DNA of 64,000 nucleotides from contig VFFE01007110.1 of assembly GCA_008921705.1 (NCBI GenBank), positions 1 to 64,000 on the forward strand. The letters run 5' to 3'. Positions 1-10,030 of the stretch are shown here, piece after piece. The notes beneath the pieces are model-generated. The model worked only from the letters and a program-made list of their open reading frames with translations, did not search any database and was not told where the DNA came from. The stretch comes from Burhinus oedicnemus. Its lineage: Eukaryota > Chordata > Aves > Charadriiformes > Burhinidae. The position numbers and the translations under genes are program-made. Numbering within the stretch: the first letter of the stretch is position 1; the number at the start of each line of letters is the position of its first letter.

Positions 1-2241
1 AAAAAAAAAAAAAAAAAAGACCCTAAGCTTTTCCAACCTGCTTCCTAAGCTTTCCCATCCCAACAAAAACAAAGGCCATGTGACTGCTGCAAAACCAGCG
101 ACTGCCATTTACTCGCGGGCCGGGTCACCAGCTCTCAAACAACCAGGCAGCTCCAAGAAGATTTGCCAAATGCAAACAAGCAAGCGACACCAAATCCCCT
201 CCCCTCCCCAGCTCTTCCCGGAGGTTACCCAGGCTGGAGCCACTCGCTGCCTGGCACAATCCAACCTCAAACAGATGTTTTCATGCTCCATTTGGAAGCT
301 TTCTTGCTCTGGCCGGAGCAGCTCCCCCGGCGGGGACCCCTGGCCGGGGAGGACACGGACGAGTGCCGGCACTCTGCCTGCCCTGGGATGATTTCTGCTC
401 CCCTAGGCTGCTTCAAGTTTAAAGGCAAAGAGCAAAGGTGATCTTAGCTTCGTTTTCTGTACTGATTAAGTAGAAAGAGGTGCTTGCTGGCCCAGGAATG
501 AAATACTTTCCTCTCTGACTCATGTGACAACAGGAATTTCGCATATCTAGCGCTGCCTTTGGGTACCCCTTCCATCCCGAGCTGTTTGGGATGTGGATAT
601 CTTCACGGTGTCTTTGAAGGGATTTGCCCTGTGTGGCAGGATGCCCCCTACCTGTGTCCAGAACGATTTGCTTAGGCTGGCCCTAAAAGCCCACGCTTCG
701 TGCCTGTGTGGGTGCCTGCCACACTGGGGCAGCTCCCCTCGCTTACCGCAGCTTGGCCTGAGGGAAAAGCTGGCCTGGAAATAAACCCACTTGCAAGCAC
801 AGTGAAACACCTGGGATCACAGCAAAACTAAAGCGCTGGCAAAGACAGATACGTCTCTGCAGCCCAGCAGGTCTCCCGCACGCCTTTCTCCATTACTAGC
901 CTGGGGAACACGGTTTTAACAAGAATACTTGCCTGCTATTAGAGGCAAGGTACTTTATTACAGATGAAAACAAAAAGCAGGGAGTTGCACACCCCACGAC
1001 TGTAACAGCAAGTCATTCTGCTGCAGTCCCGGTAAGGAAGGTATTAGAAAACACCCAGGTCTGCCAAAAAGCTCCCTACATCCCTAGCTCTGGATTTCCC
1101 ATTACTGGAAGTAATTCACCTGCTGACAACAGTTTTCTGCTCAGGCACTTGTTGAGCATATCTTCATACTCAGACAGGGCAAGAGCGTGACATGAGGAGG
1201 AATGAAGAGCCCCTGTGTCCCTGCCTGCGGGGTTTCCTACCTCCCCATCCCGAGAGCTGTCAGAAGAAGTGAATTTCCCTGGGGTCACACCTGACCGCCA
1301 AAGAGACTGTCCGGGTTCAAACAGCTTTTGTATAAATCAGTCCAGGATTCCTTGTTAAATCCACCGCGAGTTCACCTCACAGCATACACCTGCTGTTACA
1401 GAGTCAAGCTTTTAACTCCACCCTGCCCAAAGCAAACACTTGCATTTCTGCCTTCCCCGCTAAACCCCAGCTGCACACCGACTCCGAGACACCCCAGCAC
1501 CCCTGAGCACAGGCTATAAACCCCCAGCAGCTCACAGCCTGCGACCAAACGTCGGGCAGCCCTGACGATGGCACACTTTAAGTCCAAAAAACACTTTTGC
1601 CTCTTCACATTTCTTTTTGCAGGTAACTCAGCACGTGGAGCTGAAAAGCCAGCAGACTGACAGCACCGCAAAGCATGTCCCTGTACCACAAACCATAGTG
1701 TATCCCGGTGATTTTTCCCAGCACCGGTATGCAGCTGGCTCATGGCTAACGGGATAAATCCCAGGCCCGCTGATCTGTCGCAGCTTTTGGTCCCTGCCTG
1801 TCGCAGTGTCCCCAGCAAGCAGAGGCACATCACACGGCGAAGTTCTGGGACACGACCAGGCTGCAGTGGCAGAGCCGCGTCCCAGGGCAGCAAAACTTGC
1901 TCTCTCTGGGGCTGGAAGAGATGTGCCGCTACCAGAACCCCGCAGCGAAATCACTGCTGAGCTCCCCTCCGCCCCAGGATTTAAGCTTTGCTGAGGTCTG
2001 CAGGCCCAGCAAGCCGGGGGGGAAGGGGGGGGAGAGGCACTGGGTTGCCCATGGAACACCCCGGCCGCTGGCAGGGTGAAACGAAGCAGCATCTGCAGGT
2101 AAAATGCTCCCCGTGCCCCGAGCAAACACCCCTCGCCGGACCCCCGCCGCCCCCACCGGCACCCGAGCAGCCCTGCCATCCCAGCCCGGGACACCTCGGG
2201 TTCCCCCGGTTCCCCTGCCCGGCGGCTCCCCGCGGACTCAC
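1..2241 (-). other. MERTK: Probable 5' part of MERTK intron 1
   Basis: If the exon at 2242-2311 is MERTK exon 1, this is the beginning of its first intron, read on the - strand from the donor at 2241-2240. No second MERTK exon is visible here, which fits the long first intron known from other vertebrates. The window opens with 18 A's. A TGACTCA site lies at 516-522. The open frames here are short or GC-driven and show no family motif, so I call no gene. Confidence 0.5.
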
Positions 2242-2560
2242 CGGCCCCGCCGCGGGGCGGGCGCAGAGCCGCCAGCAGCGCCCAGAGCAGCGCCCAACGT
2301 CCGCCGCCCATCGCCAGCCGCCGCCACCGGCACCGGCACCGGCACGGCTCCGCTCCGCCGCGCCTCGGCGCCGCCAGCGCGCTCCCGCCCCGCCCCGGCA
2401 CGGCCCCGGTCCGCCTCCCGCCCGCGGGGCCTCGGCGTGGGGCGGGGACGGGGCAGCACCGGGGGACGCTGCCCTGAGCTCCAGGGCTTCGCTCCCGCCC
2501 CGCAAAGCCCACCAGGCCGGCCCGGCAGGTGGGAAAGGTGCCCAGGCTCGGCCCCGGTAA
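2080..2560. promoter_or_regulatory. CpG-rich promoter block over the MERTK-like first exon
   Basis: This block is very rich in C, G and CpG, unlike the DNA on either side. It includes three GGCACC-type hexamer copies at about 2327-2345, just upstream of the - strand start codon. No TATA box stands out. The block surrounds a signal-peptide exon with a consensus donor, so it is most simply the CpG-island promoter of that gene. The transcription start cannot be fixed from sequence alone. Confidence 0.7.
2242..2311 (-). CDS. MERTK: Probable MERTK exon 1 (signal peptide), partial gene
   Basis: On the - strand an ATG at 2311-2309, with G at -3 and G at +4 (a good Kozak context), opens a 23-codon stretch. 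It begins M-G-G-G-R-W followed by the hydrophobic run ALLWALLAAL, a typical signal-peptide core. The exon ends after one extra base at a textbook donor (G|GTGAGT, intron from 2241). Coding length is 70 bases, phase 1. Human MERTK exon 1 also codes only for the signal peptide and ends in phase 1 (61 coding bases), and MERTK lies head-to-head with ANAPC1 in mammals. MERTK is a TAM-family receptor tyrosine kinase that binds GAS6 and PROS1 and drives clearance of apoptotic cells. The identity rests on position, strand, phase and signal peptide. The peptide itself is too short to be diagnostic, and no Ig, FN3 or kinase exon falls in the window. Confidence 0.65.
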
Positions 2561-2798
2561 GATGCTGGGTGCAATCACTGCTGCTTAGGAGAAGAGCTTG
2601 TCTTTCGGTCCTCCACGGATGGACAAGTCTTCTGCGCAGGGGGACTGGATTTACCTCCAGGAAGGTGTTTTAGGGCTGTGCTTGCATGTTCGGAGAAACA
2701 GGTCTTTTCCTCCCAGCCTCCCCTTGCTGCGGAGCCCCGCACTGAGAAAGTGGGGACATCACTGCTGCCTGGGGGGCAAGGTACAGGACCCGGTGTTC

Positions 2799-3602
2799 AC
2801 AGAATCATAAAATGGTTTGGGTTGGAAAGGACCTTTGAAGGCCATTTAGTCCAACCCCCCTGCAATGAGCAGGGATATCTTCAACTACATCAGGTTGCTC
2901 AGAGCCCCATCCAACCTAACCTTGAATGTTTCCAGGGATGGGGCATCTACCACCTCTCTGGGCAACCTGTTCCAGTGTTCCACCACCCTCATTCTAAAAA
3001 AAAAGTCTTCCTTCTATCTAGTCTAAATCTTCCCTCTTTTAGTTTAAAGCCGTTACCCCTTGTCCTATCATACCAAGCCCTGCTAAAAAGTTTGTCCCCG
3101 TCTTTCCTGTAGGTCCCTTTTAAGTACTGGAAGGCTGCAATAATGTCTCCCTGGAGCCTTTTCTTCTCCAGGCTGAACAACCCCAACTCTCTCAGCCTGT
3201 TCTCACAGCAGAGGTGCTCCAGCCCTCTGATCATTTTTGCGGCCCTCCTCTGGACCCGCTCCAACAGGTCCATGTCCTTCCTGTGTTGAGGGCTTCAGAG
3301 GTGGACACAGTACTCCAGGTGGGGTCTCACCAGAGCAGAGTAGAGGGGCAGAATCACCTCCCTTGACCTGCTGGCCACGCTTCTTTTGATGCAGCCCAGG
3401 CCACGGCTGGCCTTCTGGGCGGCAAGTGCACATTGCCAGCTCACATCCAGCTTTTCATCCAACAGTACCCCCAAGTCCTTCTTGGCAGGGCTGCTCTCAA
3501 TCCTGTCATCCCCCAGCCTGTATTGATAGCAGGGGTGGCCCAGACCCAGGTGCAGGACCCTGCACTTGGCCTTGTGGAACCTCACGAGGTTCACAGACAG
3601 GC
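2799..3602 (-). mobile_element. CR1 LINE fragment, 5'-truncated and degraded
   Basis: The + strand begins with the reversed CR1 tail (TTTGGGTTGGAAAGGACCTT at about 2817), so the element points left. Read on the - strand, it encodes the C-terminal part of the CR1 reverse transcriptase: [42 protein letters not shown], then [19 protein letters not shown] and [14 protein letters not shown]. One frame runs through the whole stretch but is broken by a TGA at 3295-3297, where related copies have Trp, and by a further stop at 2989-2991. The 5' end of the element is missing. It lies between the MERTK-like exon and ANAPC1. Confidence 0.95.
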
Positions 3603-6600
3603 TAGGAAGGGCATGGTGAGCTGAAAGCACCATTCCACCTTGTTTGCCTGGACCAGAACAGCAGGACAAGAGGTGATGGAGACAAAACAAAGCCACAATG
3701 AGAAAAGGAGGAAGACCCAAGTGAAACCCATGTGCAACGCAAGCCATTTAATGTAAAGAGTGAAACAGAACAAGTGTCCTGATAGCACAGGAAGGAAATG
3801 AGGGAGTTTCTGGGTATTCAGAACTGACCCGAATGCTAGCCATGCTTGATGAGGTTTGAGATCAAGCCATATCGAGGCCATCAGCATTTCCCCCACCCCA
3901 GATGGGAAGGGACTGGGATTTGGGGAACTGGCAGCCATTCTGACTTCATGTGGCTCAGCATATGTCTCTGCTGAAACCATTCTGCTCCCCGCACATAAAT
4001 TTCTTTGGAACTATGACACAAGGGTAACTTTTTTTCTGGCAGCCTGCTCTAGTCTTCCCAAAGCCTTGCAGAAGAATGAAGTTAGGAAAAGATATGTAAA
4101 TTTTGTTCAATTAGCACTAGGTAAGCATCAGCACACCATGGAACCAGAGATGGGACAAGAAGACAGCTCTATGTTGAAGCTGCTTATTTCTGGGTTAATT
4201 TATAATGAGAACTGGGAAGGGCTTCTCAGGCTGTTAGAAAGAACCGCGTGAAATCCAGTCTGAAATCTTTTCCAGTTGGGAAGAAAAAACGTCTTAAGTT
4301 CAGTGAAAAAAGAACAAATCACTCCCAGACTTCTTTGACTTGCAAAGCTGCTTATTCACTGCATATTCTCAGGCCCTGGTGACAGAGATTGAATTTCCCC
4401 CCTCGCTGCCTCTTTCACTCCAGACCAGCTTCTCACATCTTGAAGTGATCAGCAGCTAAGGAAGGGCACGTGTCGCCAGAGGCCCAGATTAAAGGGGAGA
4501 AGAAAAAGCTGCTGCAAGAAGGCTGAGCATCTTCAGCAGTGCCTAAGAGCCAGCGCCGTCTGTGCAGCTCCAGAAGCGTTGCTTTTTCTCCAGATTTTGA
4601 GTGCATTCCCCATGCATCCTACATCACTCAGGGAGCAGAAGACTGGGGGATAGGCACCTGTCCCTCTGTCTTTCCAGGCTGGCTCTTGATACGAGGCTGT
4701 CATTTGCGGTGAGCCTTTGCTACACGGGTGCTCTTTCATCTGGCTGCGTTTCCCGTTGGTGCTGGCTTTGCGATTTTTGGGAACAAAGCAATGGAAAGGC
4801 CTTTGGGGGCTGCAGAGTGGAAACAGCCACTCACATCAGGATAGTGTCATATAATTGCTCCACTAGCCCAGGGCAAGGAAGCAGGAGCAATTTCTACGAA
4901 AGAGGGAAAAAAAAAACCAATGAGAACACATGGGCACGTAAAGAGGATTTAAGCAGCTCTCTAAAATCCCCTAATTTGGGTCATTTCTTTACAGTAGGTT
5001 GGTTTCTGCTCAGCACTGGTGTAAACTAGTCTCCAGCTCAATAGGGTTTGTTGTAGTTCATTTGGGCACAGCTTGACGTGAGGAAGAGACTGGTGCATGG
5101 AGGGGGAGGAACAAACAGGGAGAGGAGAAACTCTCAGGCCAGGTTCGTGATAGGAAAGGTCTGGAAGGCAGAAGTCTGACCACTTTGGGTGCTCTTGGGT
5201 TGGTGACATGCAGCTTCCACCTTGCCCAGCATACTGCCACCCTCAGTCTCCTTCCAACAGCATATACGATATAGGCTGAGGACCAGCGTTGATGGCCTTC
5301 CTCTGAGCAGATTACGTATTTCCATACCTCAGAGCCCAAACTCAGTAGTTGCTGGGGTCTGCACACAAATGGCTTGTGTTTTTTGGTCCCAAAGTACGTG
5401 TGACCGGACTCACAAGATCTCCCCAAACAGCATCCCCTGTTCTCACTGCCTGGGGCTGGGCATCAGTCGGCATTTGGCCCTAGAAATACCTCACAGCCCT
5501 CCCAGGGCAGCGGGAGAGGAGAAAAGGCAACTGATGTCAAAGAAAGGAGGACCAAAACAAAGGGAGAACCTTTAATCAGAAACAAAGGCTGCCTGTCTCC
5601 TCTGTCTGAGGGGTCCAGCCCTGAACCAGCTAAACCAGTCACGCTTGTAGCTTTCCAGGTGCTGTAGCACAGCACAGACCACACTGGAGGGAGTGCTTAT
5701 CTCTCCCCTTCCAAAGAAGGAGGGCAGAGCAGAGCCCGGGGAACACTGCACAGGTACCGGCCGTTTCAGCCAGTGGCTCTCCAGCGCAAAGGTTATTGGA
5801 TCCATCGCCCAGGCCATCCCTCCGATGAGGGGCCACTGCCCTTTGAGTCCATGCTTTCCTGCTGCGTTTGAATATATATATGCACACAAAGTCCTGCTCA
5901 TGAGTGCAAAGATGCCTATCTTTGTCATCACGGGCTTCTCCTGCCTGTATGAGAAGTTATCATCCCCTTCCGATAACATCAGCAGGTCCACAGGTATTCT
6001 CAGCTTTCTCTTAACAGGATCCCAGCAGGGTTGTAGGTGCTCTCGGAGGCACCCTGGAGCGCCACGGTGCCAGGCTAGAGCCTGAACTTGACCCTTTAGG
6101 TTTTCTGCAGTTACATTTCAGAGCATCAACACCATTTCTTCACAAGACTACGCAGAGACTTTGGAGGCAACATAATACTTGTGAAATTGGACCATTTAGC
6201 GGAAACGGCACTTGGCAATCGGGTTTTCGGTCATTATCTGCTGAGGTTTTTTTCCCCCTTTGCTATTTCTGTATTTTTATTTTCATTTTGCTAAATCTAT
6301 TCTTTCCTTTATTTCTGCTTCCTCTTTGTGTCTATTTTTATTTCTATTTGCAGGAGCTCCTGTTCTTTTAAATATCAAACTCTTTTGGCAATATGTTTTT
6401 AGCTCAAGGCCCATTTGTGTTAAATGTTATACCCCGGTTACAGGATGCAGCTCACAAACAATTTGCAGAGAAAACTGAACATTTTGTGGTGCTACTAAAA
6501 TGCCTTTTTTCTTGCGCTGCTTTCTTTGGGCAGATGGTACAAGCTATGTCTCTTATCAGGCACATTCTGTCCCTTGGCTCAGCTGGTCTCCTGGTCTGCA

Positions 6601-8062
6601 AATTATTTTGCAAAAGCAGAAAGACATCTCGAAAGGCTGGACACTGGCTTGAACATTCCTCGTTTTAAGCCCTGGCCATTCTTAGTTGCCCACAAAACTG
6701 CTGTTTGTATTTCAGATTCTTATTTATGTAAATACCCCCGTTTGTCTCCATATGGAAACTTGGTCCCTGACTGGATTTGTAGATCCAAGTTACCATTTCT
6801 TCTGGTTGTATTCCTGCCAGAAGCTGTGATACGATTTGAAAGCACTCTGGAGCTTGCTGAATTCTTGCTTCTCCCAAACCTGGCTTTCCCCAGCAGGCTT
6901 CTCGTTTCTGAGAAAATGATAGTGCTTATTGTCATTGGGGAACCAAGGATTCCCCAAACCACATGCTGGAACAACGGTTTCAAATATGTTTTCAGTTCTT
7001 CACCAGCGTCTCCCTCCTTCTTTGATTTCTTGTGTGAAACCAGTATCTTGAAAAAAAAATCATCCTTGTCAGAATTCACAGGATACTGTGCATCTGTACC
7101 ATCAGGGTACTTCATACAGGTTTTGTTCTGTTATTATTGCCTGTCAGACAGACACAGGCTCCTTTTGCACTTCACACACAGGTATTAATTAAAAAAAAAA
7201 AAAAAGGCATTTTCTGGTATGCTACTTGTACACAAATGGAGAAAGCATGCCATTGCAGGAACGGCACTATGCTGAAAGCTAGTAACTGGCTGTGATCTGT
7301 AGCTGGCAACACCCTCTTGTTTATGTGAGCAATTATAAAGGTGAGAGGTAAAGAAAAGAGCTCATTTCACAATGTACGAATTGTTGAAAGGGATAAGCTT
7401 GCTTACTGCCAAGATGTCCGCTTGGTACAGATGCCTGTACGTGCTGCAGCGCCTGCAAGATGGGCAGATTAAGAGCACAGTGCTGATCTCATCAGTGAAA
7501 TTTGTTCTTAAAAGAATAAAAATAATCTGATTGTCCCACCAGATTTTGGCAGCTGAGTACACCCCAGAGCACTAATTCCGCACGTTTTGCTGTGACACCA
7601 CAACCAAGGCAGAACAGCAGATGCTGGAACCCAAATGGCCCGATTACACACGGGTGACATTTGATTATACAGAAATGCACGTCAAGGCATCATTCCTTTG
7701 GAAAAATCTGGCAGTTCTCATCAGAAAAGCCAGGCTAACTGCCTGACACCTAGTGCTGGTAGTCAGAGATGCAGCTGCGAAGGTTTCGGCACCCTCAGCC
7801 TTAGCCTTTAGGAGTGTGGCAGGCTGTCCCTGCACCCATCCAGGAGGGAAGGTGGATGATGCAACCTCTCTGCACTCAAGACAGGAGAACAGCCGCCTCA
7901 GGCACTAACCACCAGCGTGTCAGGAGCTGGGTTTTTAGCTGGTGTAAGTCAGTGGAGCCCAGACTTCCAATGAGTTACGCTAATCCCTATCATACGAGCA
8001 TCTGACATACTGTGAAGGGATGTGGTGGAACAGCCCCCCTGGGCCATGTTGCGATGTCTTGT

Positions 8063-8180
8063 CTTGGTTACAAGTGCAGTGAGCTGGGATGATCTGGCAC
8101 TTTCTCATCTTGGTTACAAGTGCAGTAGGTTGACAGAATCTGGTTACAAGTACAGTGAGTTGGGACAATTAGGCACTCCC
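8063..8180. repeat. Imperfect tandem repeat around GGTTACAAGTGCAGT
   Basis: The motif (C)TTGGTTACAAGTGCAGT recurs three times, starting at 8063, 8109 and 8140, spaced 46 and 31 bases. Each copy is followed by a similar tail of GAG/AGGTTGGGA type, and the first and third copies are also followed by a GGCACT motif. The copies have drifted. It may be a decayed minisatellite or a local duplication. Confidence 0.7.
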
Positions 8181-8580
8181 TAACCATACTTGAAACTCCT
8201 GCTGCTTGGAGCAATCTGGAAGGTACCAGAATTACCTGACAAGAATTGTGGCCAAAATGGAAAAACACTGACTAAAGTCAATCATCTCGCAATCCTATAA
8301 ATCCTAAGGGAGACCCTTTGAGCTCTTTGGGGTTGCAGCAGTATTTCCCCCTGCGTTGGGATGCCTCTCGGGGTAGATTTCACAAGGTTCCAAAGATCAT
8401 TCTGACAGATGAAGAAGGAGAAGGGTTCAAAGATTGTCTGCTGACAAACGCCAACAAAGGAGAAGAGTGAGTAATTCCCTACAATTAGATTTCTCAAGGT
8501 TCAAAGATCTTTTGGTACTAATAATTTACTACTATTTGCAGAAAGAGAAACATCTGGATTACACAGGTTAATCTATATCT

Positions 8581-8608
8581 GTGTGTGCGCATGTGTGTTT
8601 GTGTGTGA
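8581..8608. repeat. GT-rich microsatellite
   Basis: A short interrupted (GT)n run of about 28 bases, broken by CGCA and TT interruptions. Confidence 0.8.
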
Positions 8609-9489
8609 TTTGATCCAGGAAACTGTCATAAGTCTTGTGTGAACCTTGCTATTCTTGAATCTTTAACTAAGTCGCTGTGTTAATTATAGCAAATTTTATT
8701 AAATCACTCTGACAACTGGCTAATGATTATTATTAAAAATCATATAACCTAACACTGTGTTAATGAATCTTAAATTGCTGCTACCTCAAAGTTGTGTAGA
8801 ATCCATAAACTTCCTTTTGCATAAATTGGTGTAGTGGGCAGGATCCCAAATCTCATTCCCGACAAGAGGGTTGTACAACACGCCTGTTGATGCCTGCAGA
8901 GTGACAGGGGTCTAGGAAGCACTGCCCAGTCCTACGAAATGGTCTAACATATACTGTGTTTTGTTTCCTAAGCACCATGCCTGCCTTTGGAAAGTAACTG
9001 CTCATACATGCTGCTCAAACTGTACGTGTAAATGAATTTCACACTGTGTAAACTTTTACACCTTAAAGCAAAAAGATATTGAAGCACCAGCGTAGAAGCT
9101 GTTAAAATACTTAACTGCACAAATAATACAGGCCTAGCTGTAAAGGGGGATTTCGTCACAGGCCTCAGATTTAGAGGACGGTCCTCTGGCTTTTTGCTGG
9201 CTAAGTCAGAAGAGAAGGAGCAGACTGGCAATTTGGCTTCTGAGGGGTGAGATAGGTCCAAGTTCACGATGAAAGCTGCCTTGGTAGGCGGGAAAGGCAC
9301 GGGCGTGCGGTGGGCTGAGGCGACAGCAGTATGCAAGGTACTCTGCTGCCAGCAGGACACCCGGCTGCCGAAGGCCTGGACTGCACCCACATAGCAATGA
9401 TTCTGCTTTAAAGATCAACGTGACCGCACCACCCCAATACGGCGTTTTGAGCAGGATTCCCCTCAGGAGACACCGCCAAACACCCTCAG

Positions 9490-10030
9490 GCTTGGCATGA
9501 AGCCCCTACCGCGACGGCACGGGCGGGACCTCGCCACCGCCGCCATTTCCCTCCCGGCGTCCCCTGCGTGGCGCCGCGGGGCAGGGCGGGAGCGACAAGA
9601 TGGCCGCGCCCGTGTGAGGAGCTGCTGCTGTTGCCGCCGCCGGCGTCCGTGCTCGCCTCAGCCGCGCTGCCGCTTCCCGCGTGGCCCCCGGGCGGCGCGG
9701 GAGCCGGAGCCCGGTCGTGGCGGGTGTGCGTCCGTCCCAGAAATAATGAGGATATCGGGCCCCCATGTCGGACCACTCTGACGAGAGGGCGACGATGATT
9801 GCGGCCGGCGACCTGCAGGAGTTCGCCCCCCGGGGCCGCGAGCATTGCCGGCGCCATCCCAGCGCCCTCACCCTCCAGCTGCGGCGGCTACAGCCCGCCT
9901 CCGAGCTCTGCTCCTCCGACGGGGCGGCCGGGCTGGTGGGGTCCCTCCGCGAGGTGACGATCCACGAGCGGCAGCGGGTATGAGGCGGCGGGGGCGCGGG
10001 GGGCCTGGGCCTGGCTTTCCGGCTTCCTAA
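9490..10030. promoter_or_regulatory. ANAPC1: ANAPC1 CpG-island promoter and 5' UTR
   Basis: A dense CpG block spans the first coding exon of ANAPC1. Two YY1-like elements stand out: GCCGCCATTT at about 9538-9547, and AAGATGGCCGC at 9598-9608, which has one mismatch to the usual AAGATGGCGGC. Such sites are typical of TATA-less housekeeping promoters and often lie at the transcription start, so a start near 9.55-9.60 kb is likely. An ATG at 9600 opens a five-codon upstream ORF ending in TGA at 9615-9617. The CCCAG at 9736-9740 could be an acceptor if a non-coding first exon exists as in mammals; I cannot decide this by eye. Confidence 0.75.
9746..9781 (+). other. Upstream ORF overlapping the ANAPC1 start codon
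   Basis: An ATG at 9746, with A at -3 (adequate context), opens an 11-codon frame ([11 protein letters not shown]) ending in TGA at 9779-9781. It overlaps the ANAPC1 ATG at 9765 in another frame. The main ATG has a weak context (C at -3, T at +4). Ribosomes using the upstream ATG would pass the main start, so this uORF could lower ANAPC1 translation or shift initiation to the in-frame ATG at codon 11. The effect is inferred. Confidence 0.55.

Larger units (their letters stand above)
3603..9489. other. Intergenic region between the MERTK-like exon and ANAPC1
   Basis: I see no gene in this stretch. Open frames up to 220 codons occur (for example 6526-7188 on +), but they have no recognisable domain, no splice-linked partners and AT-rich composition. 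Low-complexity items are an ATATATAT run near 5874, an A run at about 7190-7205, and the repeats listed separately at 8063 and 8581. The region separates two divergent promoters by about 7 kb, so it may hold regulatory sites for either gene, but none can be named. Confidence 0.6.

Noticed and set aside
1628..2578. 316-codon open frame on the - strand
   Set aside because: Only the 70 bases at 2242-2311 look coding. The frame runs through a consensus donor into intron and is kept open by high GC content.
6526..7188. 220-codon open frame on + in the intergenic region
   Set aside because: No domain, biased toward aromatic and Leu codons as AT-rich chance frames are, and no splice or promoter support.
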